DNA from: Planctobacterium marinum
GTDB lineage: Bacteria; Pseudomonadota; Gammaproteobacteria; Enterobacterales; Alteromonadaceae
Assembly: GCF_020687805.1 (NCBI RefSeq)
Contig: NZ_JAJEWQ010000001.1
Location: 589,135 to 653,134 of the forward strand
DNA: 64,000 nucleotides
Direction: 5' to 3'
Shown here: one piece after another, positions 38,199-47,317 of the stretch
How positions within the stretch are numbered: the first letter of the stretch is position 1
Layout of the letters: each line of letters begins with the position of its first letter
Program-made: the position numbers and the translations under genes
The notes under the pieces: generated by a model
The model's database searches: none
Told to the model about the DNA's origin: nothing
Seen by the model: only the letters and a program-made list of their open reading frames with translations

Positions 38199-38948
38199 TT
38201 AAATACGCTCCCCTACTTCAAAAGTACAGCCTGAAATCAATTTATAGGGCTCGAGGGGTGATAGTTTTTGCATCTCAATGCGACTAATCTGATCGGTTGT
38301 AGTAGAGCGGCTAATTTCAAAATACATATGCCATTGGGTATTGTTGCCAGGCCGTAGTTCCACATAAGGGTACTGTCGGTAATGCCAACTGCCTCTAACT
38401 AAAGGCAATTCCTCCTGGGTCCACTCACGTCCTGTTAGCTGATAGCTGAAATCTGCATTTAATTGCAACCGCAACGGTGTTTTGCATTCAGACACCTGAT
38501 ATTGATGCACCAGATCCTGCTGATAAAAGTGATTATTTGTACTGCTGTCAGTTGGAAACAAAATCAGGGCTAACGAGTTTTTAGTATACCAATGATTGCC
38601 CCTTACCATAGGTTGCAACAGATTCACCTCAAACCCACTCTGTTGCAATGCCGCCACTGCATTATCTAATGTCGCCTGCTCTTCCAGCATCAGCGAATAC
38701 AAAATGGTGTTTTCTGTAATAGACACCGGGGTATCCAGTTGATTGATTTCGGCCTGGTAACCCAGTTCCACAAACTGTTGTTCTAATTGCTGAACAGTAT
38801 CAACCTTCAGATATTTGCCATAGATATGTACGGTGGGTTGAGTACTGCATCCCGCAAGCAACAGTAGCAGCGCACTAAGTAAAATAAACCTGATGTTTTT
38901 TAACACGGGTAACGAGTCGTTATTCACACTTTTCCCTATTTGCAGCAA
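38199..38948 (-). CDS. Putative lipoprotein of unknown function
   Basis: This 249-aa protein has a lipoprotein signal peptide with lipobox LLAGC (Cys about residue 34). The mature N-terminal part (VDTVQQLEQQFVELGYQAEI) looks like a small alpha/beta domain repeated weakly near residue 90; the C-terminal part contains a segment (GSWHYRQYPYVELRPGN) suggesting a beta sheet. I do not recognise the family. It is monocistronic. Confidence 0.75.
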   Translation of the reverse strand: MLQIGKSVNNDSLPVLKNIRFILLSALLLLLAGCSTQPTVHIYGKYLKVDTVQQLEQQFVELGYQAEINQLDTPVSITENTILYSLMLEEQATLDNAVAALQQSGFEVNLLQPMVRGNHWYTKNSLALILFPTDSSTNNHFYQQDLVHQYQVSECKTPLRLQLNADFSYQLTGREWTQEELPLVRGSWHYRQYPYVELRPGNNTQWHMYFEISRSTTTDQISRIEMQKLSPLEPYKLISGCTFEVGERI

Positions 38949-39253
38949 TTCCTGAAATGGACAATAGCAGTTCAGTCTGATTCAGTTCAACGGTCAGATA
39001 ATTCCGTCTCCGTGTAAAAACTAATACTGCCTGTATAAATAAAAGTACAACTGTATCAATCGCTTGCCTGCCATTACAGTGATATTTTTAATAATTTACT
39101 TGACGACACATACTATACGGCGCATAGTATTAACACTGTTTATCACACAGTATTTATCAAACAGTATGCAGTAACCAGTATAAACTCCCTGGCTAAGTCT
39201 GGGGGCAACATGCATATTAAAGTATTAGTGTGACCGCGTTCAGGAGATGACCT
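38949..39253. other. Divergent intergenic region before padR
   Basis: This 305-bp gap holds the lipoprotein promoter and, near its right side, the padR promoter/operator at 39100-39130. Three copies of ACAGTAT or a close form (around 39145-39175) follow the operator. Nothing else was seen. Confidence 0.5.
39100..39130 (+). promoter_or_regulatory. padR promoter with overlapping inverted-repeat operator
   Basis: A -35-like TTGACG (39100-39105) is followed by the inverted repeat ATACTAT-N7-ATAGTAT (39110-39130). The right arm coincides with the expected -10 region. A protein bound there would block transcription, as expected for PadR autorepression. Confidence 0.55.
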
Positions 39254-39592
39254 TTGGAAACCGAACAACTGGATAAATTAAAACAAGAATTGCGCCGCGG
39301 AATTTTGGTGCTTGCTGTACTTATGCAACTCAGGCAAGAGCACTATGGTTATTCTCTCAGGAAAGCACTGATTGAGAATGGCTTAGATATTGATGAAGGT
39401 ACGCTATACCCACTTGTAAGGCGCCTTGAGAAACAAGGCCTGCTCAACAGTGAGTGGCGCGAAGAAACAAAAAGAAAAAAGCGTTTTTACTGGTTGTCTG
39501 AAGACGGCGTTATTGCTTTACAGGCCATGCAAAGTGAGTGGCGAATCCTAAATACTAACATTGAGCAAATTCTGCAAGGAGTGGAAAAATGA
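39254..39592 (+). CDS. PadR-family transcriptional regulator
   Basis: This 112-aa winged helix-turn-helix repressor has the PadR signature HYGYSLRKALIENGLDIDEGTLYPLVRRLEKQGLL (in part: EGTLYPLVRRLEKQGLL). The start is TTG at 39254, supported by AGGAG 8 bp upstream. Its stop overlaps the next start (ATGA), the usual arrangement with HAAS-domain membrane proteins. Confidence 0.94.
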   Translation: METEQLDKLKQELRRGILVLAVLMQLRQEHYGYSLRKALIENGLDIDEGTLYPLVRRLEKQGLLNSEWREETKRKKRFYWLSEDGVIALQAMQSEWRILNTNIEQILQGVEK

Positions 39593-40530
39593 ATCTGGTG
39601 CAAACTTACCTGACCCAGGTAGAGTCGAATTTACCCGACTCAGCGGATAGAGATGTTTTAGCTGAACTGCAAAGCAGCATCGAAGAGCATCTGGAGACCA
39701 TTGCCGAAGAAAAAGGACGAGATGCCTCTGATGAAGAAATCGCTGAAGTTTTGAGGAAGTTGGGCTCGCCCCGCACGGTTGCCGCCAAATACGGAAAACA
39801 GCAATATCTGATTGGACCTGAGCTGTTTCCGGTTTGGCGCTACAGCGTGCGAATCGCACTGACTCTGGTACTCATCCTGTTCTTCATCAATGGGCTGTTG
39901 CGCTATGTCACCGGCACCAGCGATCTGTTCCTCACGTCCGGCTGGTTTGGGGGATTAATGGAATTGGGGCTGATTGCTTTTGCCCTGACAACCCTGATAT
40001 TTGCAATTTTGGAATACCAGGGCAAAACCGATTATTTCAAGGAAGATTGGGACCCGCTCAAAGCCCAGGGAATAAAGCAAAGTAAATCAGATCAGCAGGA
40101 TGCCGTCACCAACGTGATCAGCGATGTAGCAATCTTTATTATCTGGAATCACTGGCTGGACTTTTCGCAGGATGCAACCTACACATTAGACAGTTTAACG
40201 ATCCAGTTTCACGATATTTTTCACCTGATGTACTGGCCGGTAAATATTCTGTTGCTGTGCTCTATCGCTTTGTATGGTTGGCAATTGTTCAGCCAACTGT
40301 GGCACAAGTCTACGGTTGTGTTGGCCCTGCTGATTGACGTTGTTGGACTGATTATTTTGGGGCTGCTTCTCGCCCATGCAGATCACACAGTAATTGTGGG
40401 TATTTCTGAAAGTCTGGACCCGCGCATCACTGAGCATGTGGGTTTGATCTTTAAGGTGAGCCTGGCTGTTATTGCCGCCTTCACCGTTCTGGATCTAAGG
40501 CGTCACATCAAAATAATGAACAGCCTGTAA
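39589..40530 (+). CDS. HAAS-domain membrane protein paired with PadR
   Basis: This 313-aa protein has an N-terminal cytosolic HAAS-type helical domain (residues 1-75: DVLAELQSSIEEHLETIAEE, then EEIAEVLRKLGSPRTVAAKY) and about six to seven membrane helices. HAAS proteins coupled to PadR are commonly part of envelope-stress or transport regulation; the mechanism here is unknown. Translationally coupled to padR. Confidence 0.85.
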   Translation: MNLVQTYLTQVESNLPDSADRDVLAELQSSIEEHLETIAEEKGRDASDEEIAEVLRKLGSPRTVAAKYGKQQYLIGPELFPVWRYSVRIALTLVLILFFINGLLRYVTGTSDLFLTSGWFGGLMELGLIAFALTTLIFAILEYQGKTDYFKEDWDPLKAQGIKQSKSDQQDAVTNVISDVAIFIIWNHWLDFSQDATYTLDSLTIQFHDIFHLMYWPVNILLLCSIALYGWQLFSQLWHKSTVVLALLIDVVGLIILGLLLAHADHTVIVGISESLDPRITEHVGLIFKVSLAVIAAFTVLDLRRHIKIMNSL

Positions 40531-40541
40531 GTTAAAACACG

Positions 40542-40570
40542 ATCAGGAGGCTCAGAGAGAGCCTCCTGAT
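40542..40570. terminator. Hairpin between the PadR/HAAS unit and the alpha-glucan operon
   Basis: ATCAGGAGGCTC, loop AGAGA, GAGCCTCCTGAT is a perfect 12-bp stem between convergent genes. On the minus strand CGTGTTTTAAC follows, so it more likely ends the pullulanase operon. Confidence 0.75.
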
Positions 40571-40580
40571 ATCCCTGACG

Positions 40581-43349
40581 TTATTTAACAAATACAGCAA
40601 CGGTGAGTGCTGGTACAACAAAACTGTCAGCATTGGCCTGAGCTGACGCCGTTACCGGATCAGCGCCGCCAGCCTGGCGAGGGTGCAGTGTATATTCGCC
40701 GGCGCCTTCAAAGGCAAACGATTGAGGCTTAATGTCATTGTTAAAAATTACCATGATGCCATCGAACGCCGCATCGATATCCTTTTGACCTTCACCATCT
40801 GCAATACTCATAGCAATGAGTCCAGGCTGTTGTGCCTTTCCGGTGTTGTGAAAAGCAACCCGCTCAATAACCTCCTGTTCTGTTTGTAAGCTAAACAAGT
40901 GGGAGGAAGCGCGAATTGCAATAAAGTCCATAAAGACGCTTGCTGCGAACTGAATATGCGCGGGTTTAACCTTATCGCGCCCTTCGTTACCAGCAATAAG
41001 ACGGGTGATCACATCCCAGTTGGCTTCATCTTTAACCGCTGGCGGTAAACCAACCTGATAGTTGTTTGACTGTTTGCCAAAATCCACCGCATTAAACCAG
41101 TCACCGTAATCATAGCTGTCCCGAAGGTAGGACTTGGAACGCAACAATTCCCCCCCCATGTGCAAAAACGGAATCCCCTGAGACAGCAGAGGATAAGCCA
41201 ATGACAGGTTCTGCATTCTGACCCGTTGCTCGGTCGTAGCGTCAAACGCAATGCGATAATGGTTGTTATCCCACAGGGTTTGATTGTCGTGTTTGGATAC
41301 GTAGTTAATGGTATCAGCGGGGTCAAGCGCGTAACCTGTAGGTGCCCCGCCATACGGAATATCCTTACCTGTCACTGAGTTTCCGAGTGCATTCACTAAC
41401 GGAAAGTTTGCCAGGTTACCTGCCAGTCCGACTCTGATCTGATCCATAGACAAGTAGTATTCAGCCAACTGAGCCGCCTGTTGTGCTTCGGTTTGCAGTT
41501 CATTGGGTTGCACCAGTAAACCGTTACCAATGCCCTGCCCGAACCTTAGCTCATCAGCACTGACAAACGAGGAGCCACCACGCACAGCATCGCGAAGACG
41601 GTCAGTAAAGGTACCTATTTCAGTCCCTGCCAGGGGGATTTGGGCCGCCTGTTCAAATTGTGCATTATTGGCCACTTCACCAAAGTTCCAGCCTTCGCCA
41701 TAAAAATAGGTGTCGGGGTCCACCGCTCTGACAGCATCGCGTGATGCCAGCATTGCCGCCTTAGGTTGGTGTCCCATCAGATCAAAGCGAAAGCCATCAA
41801 TTTTGTAATCTCGCGCCCAGACGACCAACGAGTCTGTCATCAGTTTAGCCATCATACGATTCTCAGTGGCCGAGTTTTCACAACAGGTAGACTTTTCCAC
41901 TATGCCGGACATGGGATTCAGGCGGTGATAATAGTTTGGCACCACTTTATCCAGTACCGATTTATCATCCAGACCAGAGGCAAAAGTATGGTTATAGACC
42001 ACATCCATGATCACCCGAAAACCTTTTTCGTGAAGACTTAGCACCATTTCACGAAACTCCAGTATGCGATTAATGCCTTCCGGATTCAGCGCATAGCTGC
42101 CCTCAGGTACCGTGTAGTGATAAGGATCGTAGCCCCAGTTGTATGGGTCATAGGGCCTGATCACTTCTATAATTGCCTGCGCGTCACCGGTCATTGGATC
42201 AAAGCTCTGCAACAGCGTTTGTAACGACTGGGTTTTATCAATAGCGCTGTTACAAACCGCCACCTGAGGCGCTATCTGACACACCTTAGTCATTGGATCT
42301 GACGGGAAGATCACGTTTGATGGATCTTCATTTACAGTAGATATGTCATAGGTGGGTAACAAGTGAACCGTGTTTAAACCGGCCAGTTTCAGCGCAGTCA
42401 GGTGTTTTGCACCGTCACTGGCCGTTTCAGTAAAAGCTTTGTATTTACCGGCATAATCAGGATTAGACAAATTTTTATCTGATGCACTAAAATCGCGAAT
42501 ATGGGTCTCATATAAGATCAGGCTTTCAGGATGAGTAAGTTCGGCAACCGATTGTTTTTCCCAGTTGGCAGGTTGGGTTTCTTCACTGCCCAAATCTACA
42601 ACCTGAGAATACAGGCTGTTGCGAGACAAACTCAATGAATAGGGGTCTGTGACCTCATAATGCTCTATGGCCTGCGAACGGGGATGATAAACTTCCAAAT
42701 CATAACGATACCAGGTACCCTGCCCTAAATCTGATGATGTGCGCCATATGCCGTTTTCATCTTCAACCATGGCAAGTGAAGACAACAGCGATTTGCTATC
42801 GTCATACAGATTGACCTTTACGCTTTTCGCAGTCGGTGCCCAAAGTGCAAACTCACTGCCAGTCCCCTGAACCGTTGCCCCCAAATCACTGGCGTCATCA
42901 GCGTCATTACTTTTTTCAGTGTACAAGGCATCCAGCACTCTGGCGGTTTGCACATAAGAAACACGGATCACTTCACCACTGGCATTGTGTTGTGCCACCG
43001 CCAGTTGCCCTTTCAAAAGTTCTTTAAGATCAGCGACTTTCTCCGTGAATGTCAGCGCATTAAATTCCGTCAGGTGCGGTGCAACAGTGGCCAGCCAATC
43101 CGGCTTTTCGGTTGCTTTTAGCGCCAGCGCTACATCGGGCTTTACCCCGTCATCTAACTGAGCCTCTGCTGAAACAAACAAGGAAAAGGATTCAGCCTCA
43201 GCATCGGGTTGGATTAACAGTAACTCTGCAGATAGCCAATGTGCTGCAAAATTAGCCGGAGTATCTTTGCTCACCCCGATATCAGAGACAGGCTTACTAC
43301 ATGCTCCCAGCATTGACGCTACCAGAAGTCCGGTTGCCAGTTTTTTCAT
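40581..43349 (-). CDS. Pullulanase-type alpha-1,6-glucosidase, lipoprotein (GH13)
   Basis: This 922-aa enzyme hydrolyses alpha-1,6 branches of starch or pullulan. The N-terminus is a lipoprotein signal with lipobox MLGAC (Cys about residue 17), so it is membrane-anchored. An N-terminal beta domain and a CBM48-type domain (GSEFALWAPTAKSVKVNLYD) precede the GH13 barrel. Catalytic residues are visible: nucleophile Asp524 (GFRFDLMGH), acid/base Glu552 (FYGEGW) and Asp688 (SKHDNQT). The start overlaps the GH31 stop by 4 bp. It is the last gene of a five-gene operon and a paralogue of the larger pullulanase at 52-56 kb. Confidence 0.93.
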   Translation of the reverse strand: MKKLATGLLVASMLGACSKPVSDIGVSKDTPANFAAHWLSAELLLIQPDAEAESFSLFVSAEAQLDDGVKPDVALALKATEKPDWLATVAPHLTEFNALTFTEKVADLKELLKGQLAVAQHNASGEVIRVSYVQTARVLDALYTEKSNDADDASDLGATVQGTGSEFALWAPTAKSVKVNLYDDSKSLLSSLAMVEDENGIWRTSSDLGQGTWYRYDLEVYHPRSQAIEHYEVTDPYSLSLSRNSLYSQVVDLGSEETQPANWEKQSVAELTHPESLILYETHIRDFSASDKNLSNPDYAGKYKAFTETASDGAKHLTALKLAGLNTVHLLPTYDISTVNEDPSNVIFPSDPMTKVCQIAPQVAVCNSAIDKTQSLQTLLQSFDPMTGDAQAIIEVIRPYDPYNWGYDPYHYTVPEGSYALNPEGINRILEFREMVLSLHEKGFRVIMDVVYNHTFASGLDDKSVLDKVVPNYYHRLNPMSGIVEKSTCCENSATENRMMAKLMTDSLVVWARDYKIDGFRFDLMGHQPKAAMLASRDAVRAVDPDTYFYGEGWNFGEVANNAQFEQAAQIPLAGTEIGTFTDRLRDAVRGGSSFVSADELRFGQGIGNGLLVQPNELQTEAQQAAQLAEYYLSMDQIRVGLAGNLANFPLVNALGNSVTGKDIPYGGAPTGYALDPADTINYVSKHDNQTLWDNNHYRIAFDATTEQRVRMQNLSLAYPLLSQGIPFLHMGGELLRSKSYLRDSYDYGDWFNAVDFGKQSNNYQVGLPPAVKDEANWDVITRLIAGNEGRDKVKPAHIQFAASVFMDFIAIRASSHLFSLQTEQEVIERVAFHNTGKAQQPGLIAMSIADGEGQKDIDAAFDGIMVIFNNDIKPQSFAFEGAGEYTLHPRQAGGADPVTASAQANADSFVVPALTVAVFVK

Positions 43350-45823
43350 TGAATTTGCTCCTTGATCAGGCTGTTATTAGTGATAATTTGAATGCTTACG
43401 TCGAGATTGTTCCAATCAAATGAAAACCGCAGATTTTCATTGTCGGATGAAGTAATGAGATGTGGGACTTTGTGCCCTTTCTGCGTGACCCTGATACCCT
43501 TCACATTTTGAGTATCAACATTAATCAGGCTAAATCGGATTGTTCTGTTGCCAACCATAGAAGGAAAACCTTGTCCTTCCGTGTTAATTTCTATATTCAG
43601 ACCTGATGGGCTTTGCGCGGCGCTAAGGTGGGTCAGATGTAAAGCCTCAGTCAGAGAATCTCGGTTTTTACCATCGTCTTCATACAACAGCCCGGTTCCG
43701 GTGCTGACAGAATCGTGATGATAATAATGAATATCAAGCGCGTCACCGCGATACTGGCTTAAAGGCTTAGTACTATGGCTAAAAGGCACAAAACTTCCGG
43801 CCTTGACAAATAGTGGTATGGTATTCAAAGACACTGCAACTTGCTGCTCTTTGCCACCTTCGACAACTTCATTGTTCCAAAAATTAAACCAAATACCTTT
43901 GGGTATGCGAGTAGTTACGGAATCCACACCAGGTTCGGTTACCGGATGCACGAAAAAGGCGTCTCCCCACAGATAACTCGCCTTTTCTTGCAACAAATCG
44001 ATATTGTCCGGCTCGGCAAAATAAACCGGGCGCATTAAGGGCATACCGGTCGTCGCGTTTTCATATGCAAGGGAATAGTTATAAGGGAATAAGCGATATC
44101 TCAGCTTAATCCAACCTCGCAAAATATCCTGAGTTTGTTGATCGTGAAAAACCGGTTCGGAAGGAACAGATTCAAACGCATGTGGCCGGTAAACAGGTTG
44201 AAATACCCCATACTGCAACCAGCGAATGTACATCTCTTTATCAAAGACATCTTCGCCACCGCCAAAACCACCTAAATCAGAGTGGGTATACGCTAATCCG
44301 AGCATGCCCATTTGCAGGGTAAGTTCAACTTGCGGCTTTAATCCACCCCAGGAACGGCTCACATCTCCGGTCCAGGGGATCATACCGAAACGCTGTGACC
44401 CCACAAACCCTGAGCGCATGAGTAAAAATAATCTGTCGTCGGGAAAGTCCCGCAGATGATTTTCATACAAGAGCTGTGCCCAGCGATGCCCATAGGCGTT
44501 GTGAACTTCGTTGGCCGTCCCTATGGCATGTAGGGTATTTTCAGGGTGTACTTCCGGTTCCCCGAGGTCGCCCCATACTCCGGCTATTCCCTGACTTAAA
44601 ATATCTTTATTGCGTTGCCAGAACCACTGCTGACCAGATTCACTGAAAACATCCACCAGGCCTGCGGTGCCAAAAAACATGTCGAACACGCGCGGCTTTT
44701 TGCCAGACATGTCCGTAGCCAGAGCGGCATTGTCTACCGCACTTTGCCAGTTTTTAGAGGTGTTTAAAATAAATGGCTCAGTGATTACAACGGTTTGAAT
44801 GCCCTGGTCTTTAAAATCGGCAATCATGTTTTCCGGCGTTGGCCAGTTTTCCCTGTCCCAGTCAAGGTTGCCCATGTGCCCCTGCATTTCAGGACCAAAC
44901 CAGTAGAGATCCAGCACCACGGTATCCAAAGGAATATCAGCATCCTGATATTGTTTAACCACTTCCCGTACCTGTTTTTCAGAGCGATAACCAAAGCGGG
45001 AGGCAAAGTTTCCAAAGGCCCAGGCAGGTGGCAAGGGTTGTCGTCCGGTGATTTCGGTAAAATTATTAATGAGTTGCGGGTAATCCACCTTGTTGTCAAC
45101 GATACCTGTCACCAGGATGTAAGCGTTGCGTCCGGCAACAGCTTCAAACTGCATAACATTGCTATCTGAGGCACCTAAATCCATAAAACCCTTTGCGGCA
45201 TTATCAAAAATCAACCCGTATCCATTGGAGGACAACAGCGCCGGTAATCCAAAGTACATCTGGCTTGATTCCGTGGTATAGCCCCAATGGGTTTTATTGT
45301 ATAAGGGCAGTCGATGACCACGGCGATTCATACCCAATACACGTTGTCCACCGCCGATCAGAAATTCGTCTTTTTGCAGGTTAAAACGCACTCCTTGCAG
45401 GCCCTTATGTTGAAAAAAGCCTGACTCATGACTCAGCAGCGGCACATCATTGTGGAAAAACGCAATTGAGATGGGGGCCTTGTTGATTTCAACCCGTAAC
45501 TCTTTGCCGAGCAAAAGCAACGCTCCGGGCTCTTCATACAAACCAAACGCGGGTCGTTTCAGATCAGGGGAAATGGCGAACGACGGGGCCGTGGTGTTGT
45601 CGTCTTGTAAATATAAAACTTCCACCGCCGCCTGGCTTAAGGGGGTTATCTGAATTGCCCCCTCGGTAGTTTGAACCTGCAGCGTATTTCCGATAAATGT
45701 ATGGTCCAGGTATTCTTTGGCCCCCAAGGAATACGCTACGAACGGAAAAAGAATACAGCAAAGTACCAACACATTGCCGAGCCAACGCCTGGTACTACTA
45801 AAACGCTTTTTAGAATCAATCAT
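43346..45823 (-). CDS. GH31 alpha-glucosidase
   Basis: This 825-aa secreted enzyme releases glucose from alpha-glucan oligosaccharides. The signal peptide runs to about AYSLGA (residue 35). The GH31 nucleophile is Asp419 in VWGDLGEPEVHP and the acid/base Asp487 in PWTGDVSRSWGG; the substrate-binding RSGFVGSQRFG precedes it. ATG 45823 is chosen because it overlaps the stop of the upstream gene (ATGATTGA); an in-frame ATG 24 bp earlier gives an unlikely MTTWWHCV. Periplasmic, between the halogenase-like genes and the pullulanase. Confidence 0.93.
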   Translation of the reverse strand: MIDSKKRFSSTRRWLGNVLVLCCILFPFVAYSLGAKEYLDHTFIGNTLQVQTTEGAIQITPLSQAAVEVLYLQDDNTTAPSFAISPDLKRPAFGLYEEPGALLLLGKELRVEINKAPISIAFFHNDVPLLSHESGFFQHKGLQGVRFNLQKDEFLIGGGQRVLGMNRRGHRLPLYNKTHWGYTTESSQMYFGLPALLSSNGYGLIFDNAAKGFMDLGASDSNVMQFEAVAGRNAYILVTGIVDNKVDYPQLINNFTEITGRQPLPPAWAFGNFASRFGYRSEKQVREVVKQYQDADIPLDTVVLDLYWFGPEMQGHMGNLDWDRENWPTPENMIADFKDQGIQTVVITEPFILNTSKNWQSAVDNAALATDMSGKKPRVFDMFFGTAGLVDVFSESGQQWFWQRNKDILSQGIAGVWGDLGEPEVHPENTLHAIGTANEVHNAYGHRWAQLLYENHLRDFPDDRLFLLMRSGFVGSQRFGMIPWTGDVSRSWGGLKPQVELTLQMGMLGLAYTHSDLGGFGGGEDVFDKEMYIRWLQYGVFQPVYRPHAFESVPSEPVFHDQQTQDILRGWIKLRYRLFPYNYSLAYENATTGMPLMRPVYFAEPDNIDLLQEKASYLWGDAFFVHPVTEPGVDSVTTRIPKGIWFNFWNNEVVEGGKEQQVAVSLNTIPLFVKAGSFVPFSHSTKPLSQYRGDALDIHYYHHDSVSTGTGLLYEDDGKNRDSLTEALHLTHLSAAQSPSGLNIEINTEGQGFPSMVGNRTIRFSLINVDTQNVKGIRVTQKGHKVPHLITSSDNENLRFSFDWNNLDVSIQIITNNSLIKEQIQ

Positions 45824-47315
45824 GACGCAGTGCCACCAGGTTGTCATGATGCGGTTTAAAGTTTAAAGCGCAGCCTTGCACATACTGCTCAATGTGTTGC
45901 TCAAGGTACAAATCCCCTTTGCCTGGTTGATTAGGTGCAAGCGCCGGGTAAGCGCCATAACCCGAAAGTAAACAATGCCAGGAAATATTATCCCAATGTT
46001 TAGCAATATCCTGACGTTGTATTTCTTTACTTATTTCTCCGCGTTTAAACCAGACATCCAAGAGCCGTACCAGTGATGGCGACAATTGTTGGTTTTCCCG
46101 GTTTTGTTGCCAATATTCGCTATCTGTGCGGGTGTTAAGTTTATAATGAGCAACAATGTAATCACGCACGCCGTCAAAACGATCTCTCGCAAACCGATTG
46201 AACTGAGCCTGGAATTGCTCGCTAAATTGGCCTTCTTCAAACTTGATAATGAACATTTCGATACAGATTTGCACCAGGTGTAAGGCAGTCGCTTCCAACG
46301 GCTCCATAAACCCCTGTAATAATCCGATAGCCAGACAATTCTTTTCCCAGTGACGTGCGACCTGTCCCACTTTCATTTTCAGATGACGGCAAGTTAAATC
46401 GCTGTCTTGGATACCTAAATGTATTCTGAACTCTTGTTCTGCATCATGCTGATTCAGGTGTTTTGAGCTGTAAACGTATCCATTCCCCACCCGGTTTTGA
46501 AGTGGAATTCGCCAACACCAACCATGACTTAACGCTGTGGCTTCTGTTTCATTTGCAATATCTTCCGAGCCCGGCGTTTGCACTGCTACCGCCGCATCAT
46601 TAAACAAGCAATCCTGATAAGAGTTGAATGGGACATTGAGGGTTTCTTGCAGTAACAGGCTTTTAAAGCCAGTACAATCAACAAAAAAGTCACCGGCCAA
46701 CTCAGTTCCGTCTTCACACATTAAAGATTGTATACGGCCGTCCTGGTGTTGTTTTGCTGTCAGAATACGTTTGCAAACGTGTTGTACACCCCGCTGACAC
46801 GCCAGTTTTTGTAAATAGTTGCCCAGTAACGCGCTGTCAAAGTGATAGCCGTATTCCATTTTGAACGGAAAGTTATCCGGGGTTATTGGTCCCAGGTTGT
46901 TTTTGGCCAACGCCCCATTAATCAAAAAATCTTCGGGCACAGTATGGGTATCCAGGCCGTGACGACGGGTGCGACAATTCACTTCAAATGCCCGTTGAGT
47001 AAAAACATCTGTCTGTGAAATAAAGGGATGACGGTAGCTTTCAATGCCAGACTCAGGACTCCAGCCATTAAATTTAATGCCCACTTTGTACGTCGCATTA
47101 CAGGCCGGCATCCAGTCTTTTTCAGGCACCTCCAGCATTTCAAAAAAGCGTTTTAAGGAGGGTGTAGAACCCTCACCAACACCAATAGTCCCAATATCAG
47201 GGGACTCCACCAGAGTAATTTTTACCGGCAATGACGCCCACTTTTTAATCATGAGATTGGCTGCCATCCAGCCTGCAGTTCCGCCTCCGGCAATAATAAT
47301 GTTTAACATAGACAT
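45816..47315 (-). CDS. Flavin-dependent tryptophan-halogenase-family protein (copy 2)
   Basis: This 499-aa protein has the FAD-binding GGGTAGW motif at residue 10, the halogenase WxWxIP motif (GWCWRIPLQ) and the GFMEPLEATALHL segment carrying the catalytic-type glutamate; a lysine-containing TYKVGIKFNGW region is also present. All hallmarks of the family are kept. The context is a starch-uptake operon, and such genes are frequent next to TonB receptors in Alteromonadales, so tryptophan is not necessarily the substrate. It begins 2 bp after copy 1. Confidence 0.9.
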   Translation of the reverse strand: MSMLNIIIAGGGTAGWMAANLMIKKWASLPVKITLVESPDIGTIGVGEGSTPSLKRFFEMLEVPEKDWMPACNATYKVGIKFNGWSPESGIESYRHPFISQTDVFTQRAFEVNCRTRRHGLDTHTVPEDFLINGALAKNNLGPITPDNFPFKMEYGYHFDSALLGNYLQKLACQRGVQHVCKRILTAKQHQDGRIQSLMCEDGTELAGDFFVDCTGFKSLLLQETLNVPFNSYQDCLFNDAAVAVQTPGSEDIANETEATALSHGWCWRIPLQNRVGNGYVYSSKHLNQHDAEQEFRIHLGIQDSDLTCRHLKMKVGQVARHWEKNCLAIGLLQGFMEPLEATALHLVQICIEMFIIKFEEGQFSEQFQAQFNRFARDRFDGVRDYIVAHYKLNTRTDSEYWQQNRENQQLSPSLVRLLDVWFKRGEISKEIQRQDIAKHWDNISWHCLLSGYGAYPALAPNQPGKGDLYLEQHIEQYVQGCALNFKPHHDNLVALRHD

Positions 47316-47317
47316 GA

